This document shows positions 37,701 through 47,900 of a stretch of 64,000 nucleotides of DNA, piece after piece. Under the pieces are notes generated by a model. It worked only from the letters and a program-made list of their open reading frames with translations, was not told where the DNA came from and ran no database searches. The DNA is taken from the NCBI GenBank assembly GCA_029964075.1, contig CM057136.1, positions 7,626,001-7,690,000 on the forward strand, written 5' to 3'. Source of the stretch: Patiria pectinifera (taxonomy: Eukaryota; Echinodermata; Asteroidea; Valvatida; Asterinidae). Made by a program: the position numbers and the translations under genes. The first letter of the stretch is position 1, and every line of letters starts with the position of its first letter.

Positions 37701-40700
37701 ATATAAACCTTATAACCTATCAAATTATTCGTCATTTATAAAGATATGATTGCGAGATATTTGTTTTTTTTAAATAACGTACGTCTACTTCGCCATTCTT
37801 GATAACTTTCTGCCGGGCATCTCCGAAGAAATCCTGGCATTGAGTACACTCGTCATTTGCAGCAACCTGTTGCTAAATGTAGTCAACAATAAACACATCA
37901 GTTTAAAGTTGGTGTATACGTGCATTTTGGGTGTGGCACCTTAAAAAATAGATTTTCAAATTGAAATGGTAATTTTCTAGCTTTGCATTATGGACTTTCC
38001 AATGAGACATCGCACAAAAAAAATCAGCCCATGACAAGTAATCAATTAATTAACTTCAACTTTTGAATTGAGAGCGGGACGCTCTTAATTCATTCTGAAT
38101 AGAGTGCGCAATTTTTGAACTGGGGCGCGCCATTGAAAACCAATTTTTAAAACTGTATAAAGGCCTGCAAAAAAAACGAGCAATTTTTGTTTGTTACAGA
38201 ACATTATTTTCTTTTAAATTTCGTTCGGAAAAGAAAATCGAAATTTTGAAAAAGCACGTGTATACCAACTTCAACAAAATAGCCAAAAATATTAATAATA
38301 ATAACTAAAGTTCACTTTCAATTTATCTGATGATACATGCTATCGGTGTATCTTACCCCATGTGTCTCCAAGTCTTCGTGTGCTCCCTTGGGGCAGTACT
38401 CAGCCGCAGGGCAGAAGCCATAGGGATTCTGAGAAAATTAAAACAATTGTCACGATGATGGTTATTGCCAGTACAATCTCAATCATCTATCTATCAAAAA
38501 TTATTTGACAAACCTAGAAATTGAAAACAAATCATGCCAACGTCAAAAAAGAAAAACCCTCTTTATGTTAACGATTGATATGATACAGGACACTCTAGCA
38601 GTTGGAGCATGTGCCGCATTTTTTTTCGCTCATACCCCCGCCCTGCAAACAGGGCGCTGGGAAGGGCTGATGAGCTTCACAGAATCTTGTGAAGGAAGTG
38701 GCGACGGCATTCTGGGTAACTCATCATAACCTATATAAACACATCCAGCTGCAGCTGTTCATTAAAGACCGCAGTAAGCTAATGCATACAAATGCTATCC
38801 GAAAACTTTCTCATAGAAATCCATATATTCCATATCGGATGTGATTTCTTTTTCATTGCGGACCATGTGGACAAATTTGAGCGTCGCATACTGAATATGC
38901 AGTTTGACCCTTCGTGAATTCGAAACGGAGCCTGAGCAAGTGACGGGAATTGAAAATTACAAAACATAAGTGTTACAGATTTTCTTACATTAATACGCTT
39001 TTCAACGAAAAATAAGCATTTATGAATGGGAATAGAGGAGTAGTGACTCGGTCTTAACGGCCGTTTGGAACCTTGCAGGGTCGTGGTCGTGATGACTTGC
39101 AGGTCACTGGTCACGCAAAATCTATCCAATCAGAGCGTAAATTCATCAGCCCTTCCCAGCGTCCTGTTTGCAGGGCGGTGGGTACGAGCAAACTGCATGT
39201 TTTTATAATTCTTGAAACTAAAAAAGAAAGAAAGGTTAGTTCACTGGAGAAACGCTGCCAGTAATTATCCCTGGCACAGAGATTCACTGAGGGATGGCTT
39301 TGTTATTTAAATTTGTGAAGGTAGGCCCACAGCGTTTCTCCTCGTGTGTATCACAATTATTTTAGCCTATTTGAGATAGTAATTATGGCAAACAAAATAG
39401 GAGGGCGCTGTTTGAATTGAGTAAACTCTGTTGTATTTACGCAAACCAAATAGCGCCCTCCTATTGTGTCCGCCATATAAAATAGGCTATTAAATGGAAC
39501 AAAGTCCCTATAGTGGGGGCATTGTATGCAACGAGTCCATTTTTTATCGTAAATTGCCTTGCATAAGGACATCTGATCAGCATGAGTTAAAAACCAATTT
39601 CCTACCTCACAACTTCTCAACGATTGGTTTTTTTTTCTCCACACATAAATTAAAAATTCCTAACAGACTGGTGAGGTAGCTCATAAATTAGTGGACGAAG
39701 TTGTCAGAAAAAGTCAGACTAACCGGCCGAGGGACACACAACTGCCAAATATTTAAGATGGGTACACATGTATTTTGAAGCGCTTTTAACTAACATAGAA
39801 AACAGTTTACATATATATCATTACACCTGATCATTTTGGCCCACAAACATTTCTTTAATATGTCATCTATAGGCACTGTAGGAATTATACAGGTCAGTGC
39901 GATCAAACATATTACCAATTTACTCCTGGGTGGGGAGAAGCAATTAGTGGCAAAACGTCTTGCCCAATGACACACATACACAAACGTAACCAAGAGTTAT
40001 AAGGTTATAAGTTTCTAAGAAAGATATCCTTCTCCCCAACAAAACATGAAATTTCGAAATCCATATATGATCACCCAATTTATGAAACCGATTCTACTTA
40101 CCAGTATTTCCCGCAATTTCTTGATGATAAAGTCGGGGAAATCGTCGATAGCGTCCTTACACATGCTGCTGTCCTTGCCCGCACTCGTCTTGCAGACATC
40201 TTCGATGATTTTGATAATGTCAGGCTTGAAGATACATTTTTAGAAAAAAAAAGATACTTTACATTTTGCAAATATCGACAATGTAGACTGTATGTCAAAG
40301 TCCTCATTAGCCTGTAACAGAGAAAGTGTCAAATGTGTGATTGGACTAGCCTAAACATAAAGGCATGTCCTGTAGATGATTTACAAGAAGTGTCATTAAT
40401 TTTATAATTGATTTCGTATATATTCGTCATAATTGTTATGATGTAATGCTGGTTACCGTACAACACAGGCTTACTGGGTCCCGATATGTAGTCGGATACT
40501 GATATTGACATTGTACAAGCGATAGTTTTTAACTTTTTAACTACAACAACTTTTAACTACAACAGCAGCAATTAATGTGAACCCATGAACTTGCAGTGTT
40601 CAACTACATTATTGTGTGTTATTAATTAAGAATGGACGTGTAATGTAATAATATTTGCTCGATATATTGCTAAACAGGGTTATTTTACATTGCTGTTTAA

Positions 40701-43345
40701 ACAGGGTTTAGATAATGTTACAGTCAGTATCCGAATACACTAAAGCAGAGGCGGCGATTTGTTGTCAACATTGGAGGGACGAGGGAGCAGCTTGGAAGTT
40801 CGAAAAGCGGGGGAGACGAGACTGGACACCACCTAACTATGAAGGGCGCTGTTCATATATGTACACGTGCAATTTCCGTGAAAATGCATGCTGGTGCACA
40901 AGCAATATCTTACAGTTATAACACAAATAAGAAAAAAGCGTGCAAATTTAAATTGGGTCCAAATAATTATATACGCACTGGGGATACATTGTTGGGGGAG
41001 GGGGTGGGGACCACGCCATTAACGACCCCCTCAGGCGCAGTTCTAGGGGGAGGGGGCCTAGGGGGCTTTTGCCCCCCCATTTTTTTTGTCTAGCCCCCCA
41101 CAATAAATTCCGTAAAAAAAAATTGCATTAGCAAAAAGAAGGATTAGGATGTACATGCGAACGGTCGCCCCCTAAAGAAATAGTCGTGACAAGGGTGCAT
41201 TAGTTAATATTGTGTGAAAGATTTTAGGATTTTATTGGCGCTCCCCATTTAAAATATGGCATGAGCCCCCACTTGATTTTCGGAGGCCTAAGTGTATGGA
41301 AAAAAATAACCGGTCTACATTTCAGCATGCCTCCCTGAAAAAATTCTGGATCCACCGTGCTAGCCCCCAAAAAATATTGGTTCTAGAACCGCGCCTGGTC
41401 CCCCTCCTAAAAATGATTGGGAGAAATCCCCCCGGCATCCCCCGGGGTTGCCACCCATGTACTATATATTTCGAGATTACTTGACCAGTTCAATTTATTC
41501 ATCAATAATGATGATACACAAAAATGTTTTTTTTTTTTTTTTTTTTTTTTTAGATAAGTGTGGCTTGCATACCTTTAGAGTTTTCAGATGTAATTCAATT
41601 GCCTCGTAGAACTTTCCCATGTATTTTTTGCACGTAGCACAATCGATTGCAGTGGCCTGTATGCATAACGAAGCGAAACAAAACCTGTTAGTTAAAAGCT
41701 GAAAAATAATGACGAAGCTCAAAATAATTTAAGACGTGTGTGGAGTCGATGTAACAATCTGTAGTTGAATTGAACATTTTCCTTTACTCCAAGGACAATT
41801 TGAAAACAAAAACATATCTGAAATATAATTTTCTTGCATTTTGGTTTCATATGTGCAAAACTTGTGCATGCATTTTGCGAATCTCCTTTGTTCAAAAATG
41901 ACATACAAAGAACACATTTTAAATATTGGTTAAATCAGGGAACGAATTTAACATACCGTTGGTGTGAATTTCATGAAAGCATATAAGTTAAATAGAAAAC
42001 TTCGATTTTTCAATCTTTTGTTAAATATCTAATAGGCCTATTTGAAGTATAATTATGATACACTGTAGTGATGTTTTTGAATATTAATTTGCAGAGGAAC
42101 TTTATACAGCAGTCATTAAATTGAAATTTGGAAAAAAATAGAAAGGACTTGTCCAGTTGGAAGATAAAAAACTACATTTGTTACCTCCATGTCGCTTCTG
42201 CCTTTATGGACGGGTCCATTTTGCACAAGGTGAAGCGACAGCGCGACTTGGATAACTGCAAATGAACGTCATGTGAAAGTTAATGATTTTGATGACGGAA
42301 AAAGAATAGAACAGTCTAACGTTTGACCTTTTTTTACCCTATATGCCTGATTGCAAAGATCTCTGGCAAGTGCGTTATAAATAAGGGGAAAGGAAAGCGT
42401 TCCATTCCTGGACATCACTTGACACCCTGTGCACAAACCCAATGAGACTGGTCTGAAAAATTCCAAGTGTTTTCTCAGTAAATGCTTCAATACTTTCCCT
42501 GCTAAATTTGACTTTTTTAGGACAAGTTATGGATTTCTGATGGCTGATAGGTCAATGCAGGGAAACATTTAGTGATGTCCATGTATGGAATTCTTTCCAA
42601 GGAAAAAAAAGTAATTTCAGTTCGTTCAGTGGATGATTCAGGATTTTATGGGGGGGGGGGGAGGTTGAGGTCATGAAGTCAGAAGTCAGTAGGCCTACAC
42701 ACGGAAACGCGAACTAAATAATTGAGATTTTGCAATGACGTTAAAGGTTAAGGAATCGTCAGGAAAGTGTGGTTTTTGCTAGGTCCCAAAGGGCCAGCCC
42801 CAGACAGGGCTCTGGAGTGCTCTGATACATGCAAAACTAAATCAGGCTCACTTTACTCACACTTTAGCCAGCAAATTCCTCCAAAAATTCCACTGGGGCA
42901 AAGAAAAGGTCCTCAGTATTTCACCAAGCAAGTTCGCAGACTCAATTCGATTTTTAAAGGAGATTTTTCTTCAGTATTTTGCACATGAGAGGGAAGTCAA
43001 GTGATTTCAAAATGGGGCTAAATACTAGACTGGCACATGTCCAACCATGGTCCAACTATTTGAAAAGACCGACCTCTTCACTCAGTGTCAATAGTCTGGT
43101 GGCTTGACTATGGAGAAATGTGTAGTAAATTGAGACTACATGCTCCCGGTTCATGCCACATGTTTCTGTTGGCATGGTTGATTGATGCAGTACTGAAGCT
43201 GTGTTGGACTGGTTGTTTTAGGTGCCAGTCTATTTTCTTGTTTTTCATGTTTTCAATACCTTAGGTTTTGGGACTCTCATACACAGTATTGAGAGTCCCA
43301 AATTTTCGGACTAGGCCAGCCCGCACTCCTCGTTGTACCTATCTC

Positions 43346-43376
<31 letters not shown>

Positions 43377-44177
43377 CCCCGACTGACTCCCCTTTGCTTG
43401 TGATTTAGATTTGCTTATAATTAAGTCTCACCTCGGCCTAAAAATTTGACTTAATGCGATAGCTAGATCCCTGTAGACTAAAATGTGCTGAGACCATGCA
43501 GTTTAATTTACTAGTCCAAAAATGTGGGACTCTCAATACTGTGTATGAGAGTCCCAAAACTATAAGGTACTGAAAACATGCAATACAAGAATATAGACTG
43601 GCACATGACACAACCAGTCCAACAATTAACTCTTCAGTACTGCATCAATCAACTGTCAGCTGATTGTGCCAACAGAAACATCTAGGATGTCGGGTACTCG
43701 GGTCACTATTTCTACACATTTTTCCTTAGTCAGGCACCAGACTAATGACACTGAATGAAGAAGTCAGTCTTGTCAAGCAGTTGGACATTTTGAAATCACT
43801 TGACTTCCCTCTCTTGTGCAAGCCACTGCCAACTATGGAAGAAAAGTCTCCTTTGGAAATTGAATTAAGTCTTCACACTTGGTTGGTGAAATACTGAGGA
43901 ACTTTTCTTTTGCCCAGTAACAGTTTTGGAGAAATTTGCTTGTTAAAGAGTGAGTAAAGTTAGCCTGATCTTCTTTTGCATCCTTTTGAGCACTTAAGGT
44001 CCCAGTCTGCAGTTTTACTAGCCTTACGTATTCTTATTTACCAGTATTAGGCCTAATACGTACAAAAAAATAACCACCCAAACTACCCCTTTCAATTGGC
44101 CCTTGTTGTTTATAGAAGGAGTTTGAATTATTTTACTTACTTGCCAGCAGAATGAAAACAGATGTTAGCAACTTCAT
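27714..44177 (-). CDS. Secreted four-domain saposin-B (prosaposin-like) protein
   Basis: Predicted secreted or lysosomal lipid-binding precursor of about 439 residues. Coding exons in transcript order (minus strand): 44141-44177, 42185-42255, 41573-41656, 40102-40224, 38357-38428, 37783-37866, 37281-37400, 36679-36777, 36112-36210, 35062-35181, 34045-34098, 33093-33179, 31627-31746, 28798-28899, 27714-27761. The first two encode a signal peptide (MKLLTSVFILLA, then ...QVALS) and a linker; each domain then uses three phase-0 exons bearing C1-C2, C3-C4 and C5-C6. Typical motifs are CATCKKYMG, CADCREFMG, FCPAAEYCP and ICAQLKYC. Domains 1 and 3 resemble each other, as do 2 and 4; 2 and 4 have an extra cysteine (CDSFC, CDGFC). 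Saposins present lipids to hydrolases or perturb membranes; which applies here is unknown. The last exon is less certain. Confidence 0.88.
29555..29800. repeat. Degenerate AAGGTTTACTAAT repeat, block 1
   Basis: Many imperfect copies of a unit like AAGGTTTACTAAT run through this saposin-gene intron and resume at 31340-31610. The two blocks are separated by about 1.5 kb of other repeat DNA, as if one array had been split by insertions. Confidence 0.6.
30830..31290. mobile_element. G-run/C-run MITE with internal AAAGGGCAC repeats
   Basis: Begins CAGGGGCGTAGGCCGG and ends with a C-run and CACGGCTAAGCCTATG, an imperfect inverted terminus. The flanks share TACACA. The interior repeats AAAAGGGCAC motifs, like the element near 60570-61330. 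Frames of 94-111 codons inside are repeat artefacts. Confidence 0.55.
31340..31610. repeat. Degenerate AAGGTTTACTAAT repeat, block 2
   Basis: Same repeat as 29555-29800, ending just before the saposin exon at 31627. Confidence 0.6.
32534..32816 (+). mobile_element. tRNA-derived SINE
   Basis: A-box-like TGGTCCAGTGGTTACGG and B-box-like GGGCTCGAACCGT form a tRNA-related head. A central CCTTGGGCAAGACACTTAAC block follows, then a tail ending GCTCTATATAAATACAATTA. The order matches tRNA-derived SINEs of marine invertebrates. It lies in a saposin-gene intron, opposite to transcription. Confidence 0.8.
32905..32936. repeat. (GACT)n microsatellite
   Basis: Tandem GACT tetramers after GGGGCCAGCCTATATAACTG. 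Similar tracts follow a GCCAGCC motif near 35275-35330 and 43313-43390, so the microsatellite belongs to a dispersed repeat. Confidence 0.7.
35425..35825. mobile_element. Nested fold-back MITE
   Basis: TATAACACCTGAATAAA (about 35540) pairs with the complement of TTTACTCCGGTGTTGTATAA (about 35805-35825). Adjacent sequence has the inner palindrome ATTCGTCTGTCACATCACCGA. Related to 25086-25293. Confidence 0.5.
38628..39200. mobile_element. TIR element in a saposin-gene intron
   Basis: CCGCCCTGCAAACAGG with GCTGGGAAGGGCTGATGA at the left is mirrored by TCATCAGCCCTTCCCAGC and CCTGTTTGCAGGGCGG near 39147-39185. About 50-bp arms enclose non-coding DNA. Confidence 0.65.
39363..39490. repeat. Short palindrome (AATAGGAGGGCGCT)
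   Basis: TAGCCTATTT and AAAATAGGAGGGCGCTGTTTG at the left pair with CAAATAGCGCCCTCCTATTG and AAATAGGCTA at the right, giving a hairpin-forming element of about 125 bp. Confidence 0.65.
41032..41398. mobile_element. hAT-like MITE, CAGGCGCAGTTCTAG type, copy 1
   Basis: Starts CAGGCGCAGTTCTAGG and ends CTAGAACCGCGCCTG. Flanks GACCCCCT and GTCCCCCT match at seven of eight bases. The interior (TTCCGTAAAAAAAAATTGCA, GATGTACATGCGAAC) is shared with 62576-62889. It lies in the saposin-gene intron before exon 3. Confidence 0.8.
42392..42598. mobile_element. 210-bp TIR element, copy 3 (diverged)
   Basis: Ends GGAAAGCGTTCCATTCCTGG and CCATGTATGGAATTCTTTCC are inverted repeats. The interior aligns by eye with 13883-14098 through CCAATGAGACTGGTCTGAAA. 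It is older than the other two copies. Confidence 0.7.
42822..43310 (+). mobile_element. 500-bp interspersed repeat, copy 3
   Basis: Runs from TTTAGCCAGCAAATTCCTCC to the terminal hairpin GGGACTCTCATACACAG. It is the inverted partner of the copy at 43513-44004 with a 200-bp spacer, all within intron 1 of the four-domain saposin gene. Confidence 0.75.
43313..43390. repeat. (GACT)n tract with GCCAGCC lead
   Basis: GGCCAGCCCGCACTCC followed by GTACCTATCTCACTGACTGA and further GACT tetramers. It lies in the spacer of the inverted pair of 500-bp repeats and resembles 32880-32945 and 35262-35345. Confidence 0.6.
43513..44004 (-). mobile_element. 500-bp interspersed repeat, copy 4
   Basis: Inverted copy of 42822-43310, from GGGACTCTCAATACTGTG to GCACTTAAGGTCCCAGTCTG. 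It ends 137 bp from the end of saposin exon 1, so intron 1 transcripts could fold into a long hairpin. Confidence 0.75.
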
Positions 44178-44989
44178 TGTGATATGTTGTAACGTCTGTA
44201 GCTTGTATGCCAGCGGATACGCCAAAGGCAAAACGCTTAAAACCTTCTTTGCACAAAATGGCATGCGATTTGTATTGCTGGGCTATCATCGTGTAGAATT
44301 TTTGAATATAAAAAAGAAGCTCGATTGTTGAGAATTTAACAGATCGATGAACAACAATGAACACGTCTGGTGGCTGTCCTAGCCTGGTATTTCCTTTGGT
44401 TGTGTTATAGGAATGTGTGCAGTTTGATCAAGGTTATGTCTGTGTTGCCTGGAACTTAAAGTGGGCCTAAAGGTATTGCACCAAAGCCCAGAATGACGGT
44501 CGTGTGCAGTTGTTGTCCTTGAGAAAACAAATATCCCAGTTTTATGGTGAGAACTGTGAGTGTTGCACCAAATTTAATGTATTAAATTGTACACTGAGGG
44601 GAAATCCACTTGTATGTTGTCTTGTGGTCGCAATGCAGGTTACGAAAGTGATAAAACTGATTTGTACAGTCACGCTGTGTGAACTCTAATAGTTCGAAAG
44701 AAACAATAATAGCCTAGCCTGTGCACATGGAACCAATGATTTTGCGGGTCGGAAACAGAAGTGAAACTGAATGCGTATTGGACGTAGTGTCAAAGGGTAT
44801 ACATGTATACATGCTGTTGTATGGAAAATCCTGTATATTTCCGTCTTGCATAAGTACAACTGTACATGTACAATTTCATCTACATTCATGTCTTAATTCA
44901 GATCGGAACAAGTTTCGTTCTATCTAAATTTCTCTCTTGCTGCAGTTAAGTAGTGTGGGACGGCGTGAGGCTGAGAAGTGCTATTCAAC
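44178..44989. promoter_or_regulatory. Divergent intergenic region between the two saposin genes
   Basis: Only 812 bp separate the two start codons, which point away from each other, so both promoters and leaders must fit here unless upstream non-coding exons lie beyond. No clear TATA box is visible. Frames of 60-75 codons here lack family features. Confidence 0.6.
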
Positions 44990-47900
44990 ATGCAGTCATC
45001 GCTTCTCACGGTTGTTCTTCTAACAGGTATTTGTGTGATATGCAGTAATCCGACCATATATGGGACTCTCAAAACTTGTGTGTGAAAGTCCCAAAACTTA
45101 AAGTACTGAAAATATGCAATGCAAGATAATAGACTGACACCAGAAACAACCAGTCCCACAACTCTTCAGTACTGCATCAATCAACTGTCAGCTGACTGTT
45201 CCAAAAGAAATATCTAGGGTGTCGGGTACTAGGTCACTATTTCTACACATTTCTCCATAGTCGGGCATATCAGACTAATGACAATGAATGAAGAAGTCGG
45301 TCTTGTCAAACAGTTGGACCATGGATGGACATGTACAAGTCTAGTCTTTAGCCTCATTTTGAAATGACTTGACTTTCCTCTCATGTGCAAGCCACTGCCA
45401 AATATTGAAGAAAAGTCTCCTTTAAAAATTGAATTGAGATTCAAACTTGGTTGGTGAAATACTGAGGACCTTTTCTTTGCCCTTTGAAAGTTTTGGAGCA
45501 ATTTGCTGGCTAAAACATTGAGCACTTACGGTACCAGTCTGGATATGCTGCTCTGTGGGCCTACATATTTACTAGTATATATAGGGGACTTGTCTGGGAG
45601 AAAGACTAGCAGCTGCACTGTTTTAGAAATCATTGATAACATCTAACACAACGATACATTTTCTAGTTCACCGGGTACAAGTTATATTCCTAACTCTGTA
45701 GACACTTTTTACCACAAAATAATGTACAAAATATGGTTTAATCATAAGAGCTGTTTGGTTGCACCTCTGTTGCCATTGTCGTTATGAATGTTAATAACTT
45801 CCTTTTTATTAAATTATGTTTTGTGTTGTCCACTTTCTGCCTTCTTGGGCAGCATGTAGGTATTTACAGGCCTACTCAGGTGTAATTGGTCTTCCGTAAT
45901 AATGAAACGTACCCTTTGATAAAATGCATTGTTCGGCATCCCCTCATATTATGTTTCAGTTTTGCTTTTTCAAAAGGTCATCAGGGCAATTAAAGAGCTC
46001 GGTAAATAAACATGAAAACAATATTTTTCAAATCTCATACATGTACATCCATCGTCTAGTAATGATCGAGGAGATCACAGACTAGAAGTTTGGGACCATT
46101 TCTCTGAATCCGTTACATATCATGGTTAATTGGCTAAACAGGTAGCGGACATCACATTTTCTTCCATAACACTGGACAAAAAGGGCATTTTAATTTGTAA
46201 TGTTAATGTAATTGCCGAATCCTATATAAGCAAATTGTGAAATTTAACAGCCTGCTGGATTATTTTGAAATGTTTAATTGCTGTTCATCAATTGTCCATT
46301 GAGGAATGGAAATACGTTTCGGAAATGTTTGATGTGTTGCATCGTAGAGACAACAGTAAGTTGAACGTCGTGGCAAGAAATCCGAGTTTTTGTGGTTATG
46401 AAAAGAAACCGTTGAAAACTCTAAAACGTCCCTCCTCATCAGGAGAACAGTTTTGAAAGCTTTGTACTTTCTTCCTCCCAAGTCATTTCCATAAAACGCG
46501 TTTTTTTGTCTGGTTCCAGGACTTTTGATCGTCCTTCCTCAAGTTGCTCTATCAGTGAGTTGACCAATTAATTGTCTTAAGGTTTAAGAGGTTTAATTAG
46601 AAAATCAGATACAATGTTCAGAGTGATTACATAATTCTTTAACTTGAGTTTTAAACTGTGTCTCATTCTAGGAAAAATAGGCACAGAAAAGTAAATGTCA
46701 ATGCTGCATCCCAATATTGGCGAGCTTCAGCAATTGGTGACATAGCCTTGATTTCTTTGAGCATTCATTAGACGGATTTTTTTTTTACAAGGTGACCTAC
46801 ATGTCTGAATTTTTCCATTTTTCAAAATATGCATGACATGCCGTTTGGGGAACTGTTTTCCTGAGTTCTGTTTTCAAAATATGAAATGGCGGCCGAAGGT
46901 TGAATGAAAGAACAAATATTTAGGCCAGATAATAATTATTGATAGTAATACAAATATGGAAAATAAAAATACAAATCACAACTTTATTGTTGCGTGCATA
47001 GCAACGGTTCACCATGACGGTTCACCATGCCATGTTGGCCAACAACTGTACAAAATACAGTTTGTGTTTTACTTGAAAGGCTCCGTATTAGGATACAAAA
47101 ACAACATACAATCCTTGTCAACTTGTTTGTATTCACTCATTCCGTTAATTTGCCGAAAAATCCATCGGTGATCCATCCAAACCAAAATATAAAGGAATTG
47201 AGTGACCAGTTGCAGACCAGTAAATAACCCATCGTAAACCCCAGTGGAACCCCGCCGCCCACTTCAAAAATCCAGGAAAAATACTCGCAACTATCCTAAG
47301 GTATTTAAGACAAACATCGTGTAAAAGCTTATTTCATCATCTTCCATATTCTGTTAAATAAATTTCTTTTCCCAGGGCCCTTGAGCGGGTGGCGATTTTT
47401 TTTTCTCCCAAACGACATCCGCATACATGGTTGTTTAGCGCCCTATACGATACTTTTATGATACGCACGAAGGTATATAATTATTTGTTTCCCCGTAATT
47501 TGGCCAGCAGTGCGACAGCTCAGTCGATAGAGGGTAGGATTTTGCACCGCGAGGTTGCGGGTTCGAATGTCGATATTGCGCCCGATTGTTTTCGTTTTCT
47601 AACCGGAGGCTTTGGAGGATTTTTTTTCAAAGGGAAATAAAGTCCGAATTTCATAACGTTCAAATTCAATTTTTTTCTCATTTTCTATTTTCTTCTCATG
47701 TTTTTATAAAAGCTAAGTCCAAAACGCCATAGCGTACACCCATATGCGGATGCCGTTTGGGAGAAAAAAATTCGCGAGCGGGTGCCGGTGTCATAAGAAA
47801 ATCAGACTCGTATGAAAATCGGACTTTTTTTCCCTTTTATTTGTTAAACCCTCTCACGTGACCGGTCCCTCTTCTTATTAGCTATGCATGAGCATGCGCA

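Noticed and set aside
47508-47590. Functional tRNA gene
   Set aside because: A-box and B-box-like text is present, but the stems do not pair well and the segment sits inside a transposable element; it is better read as a degraded SINE head.
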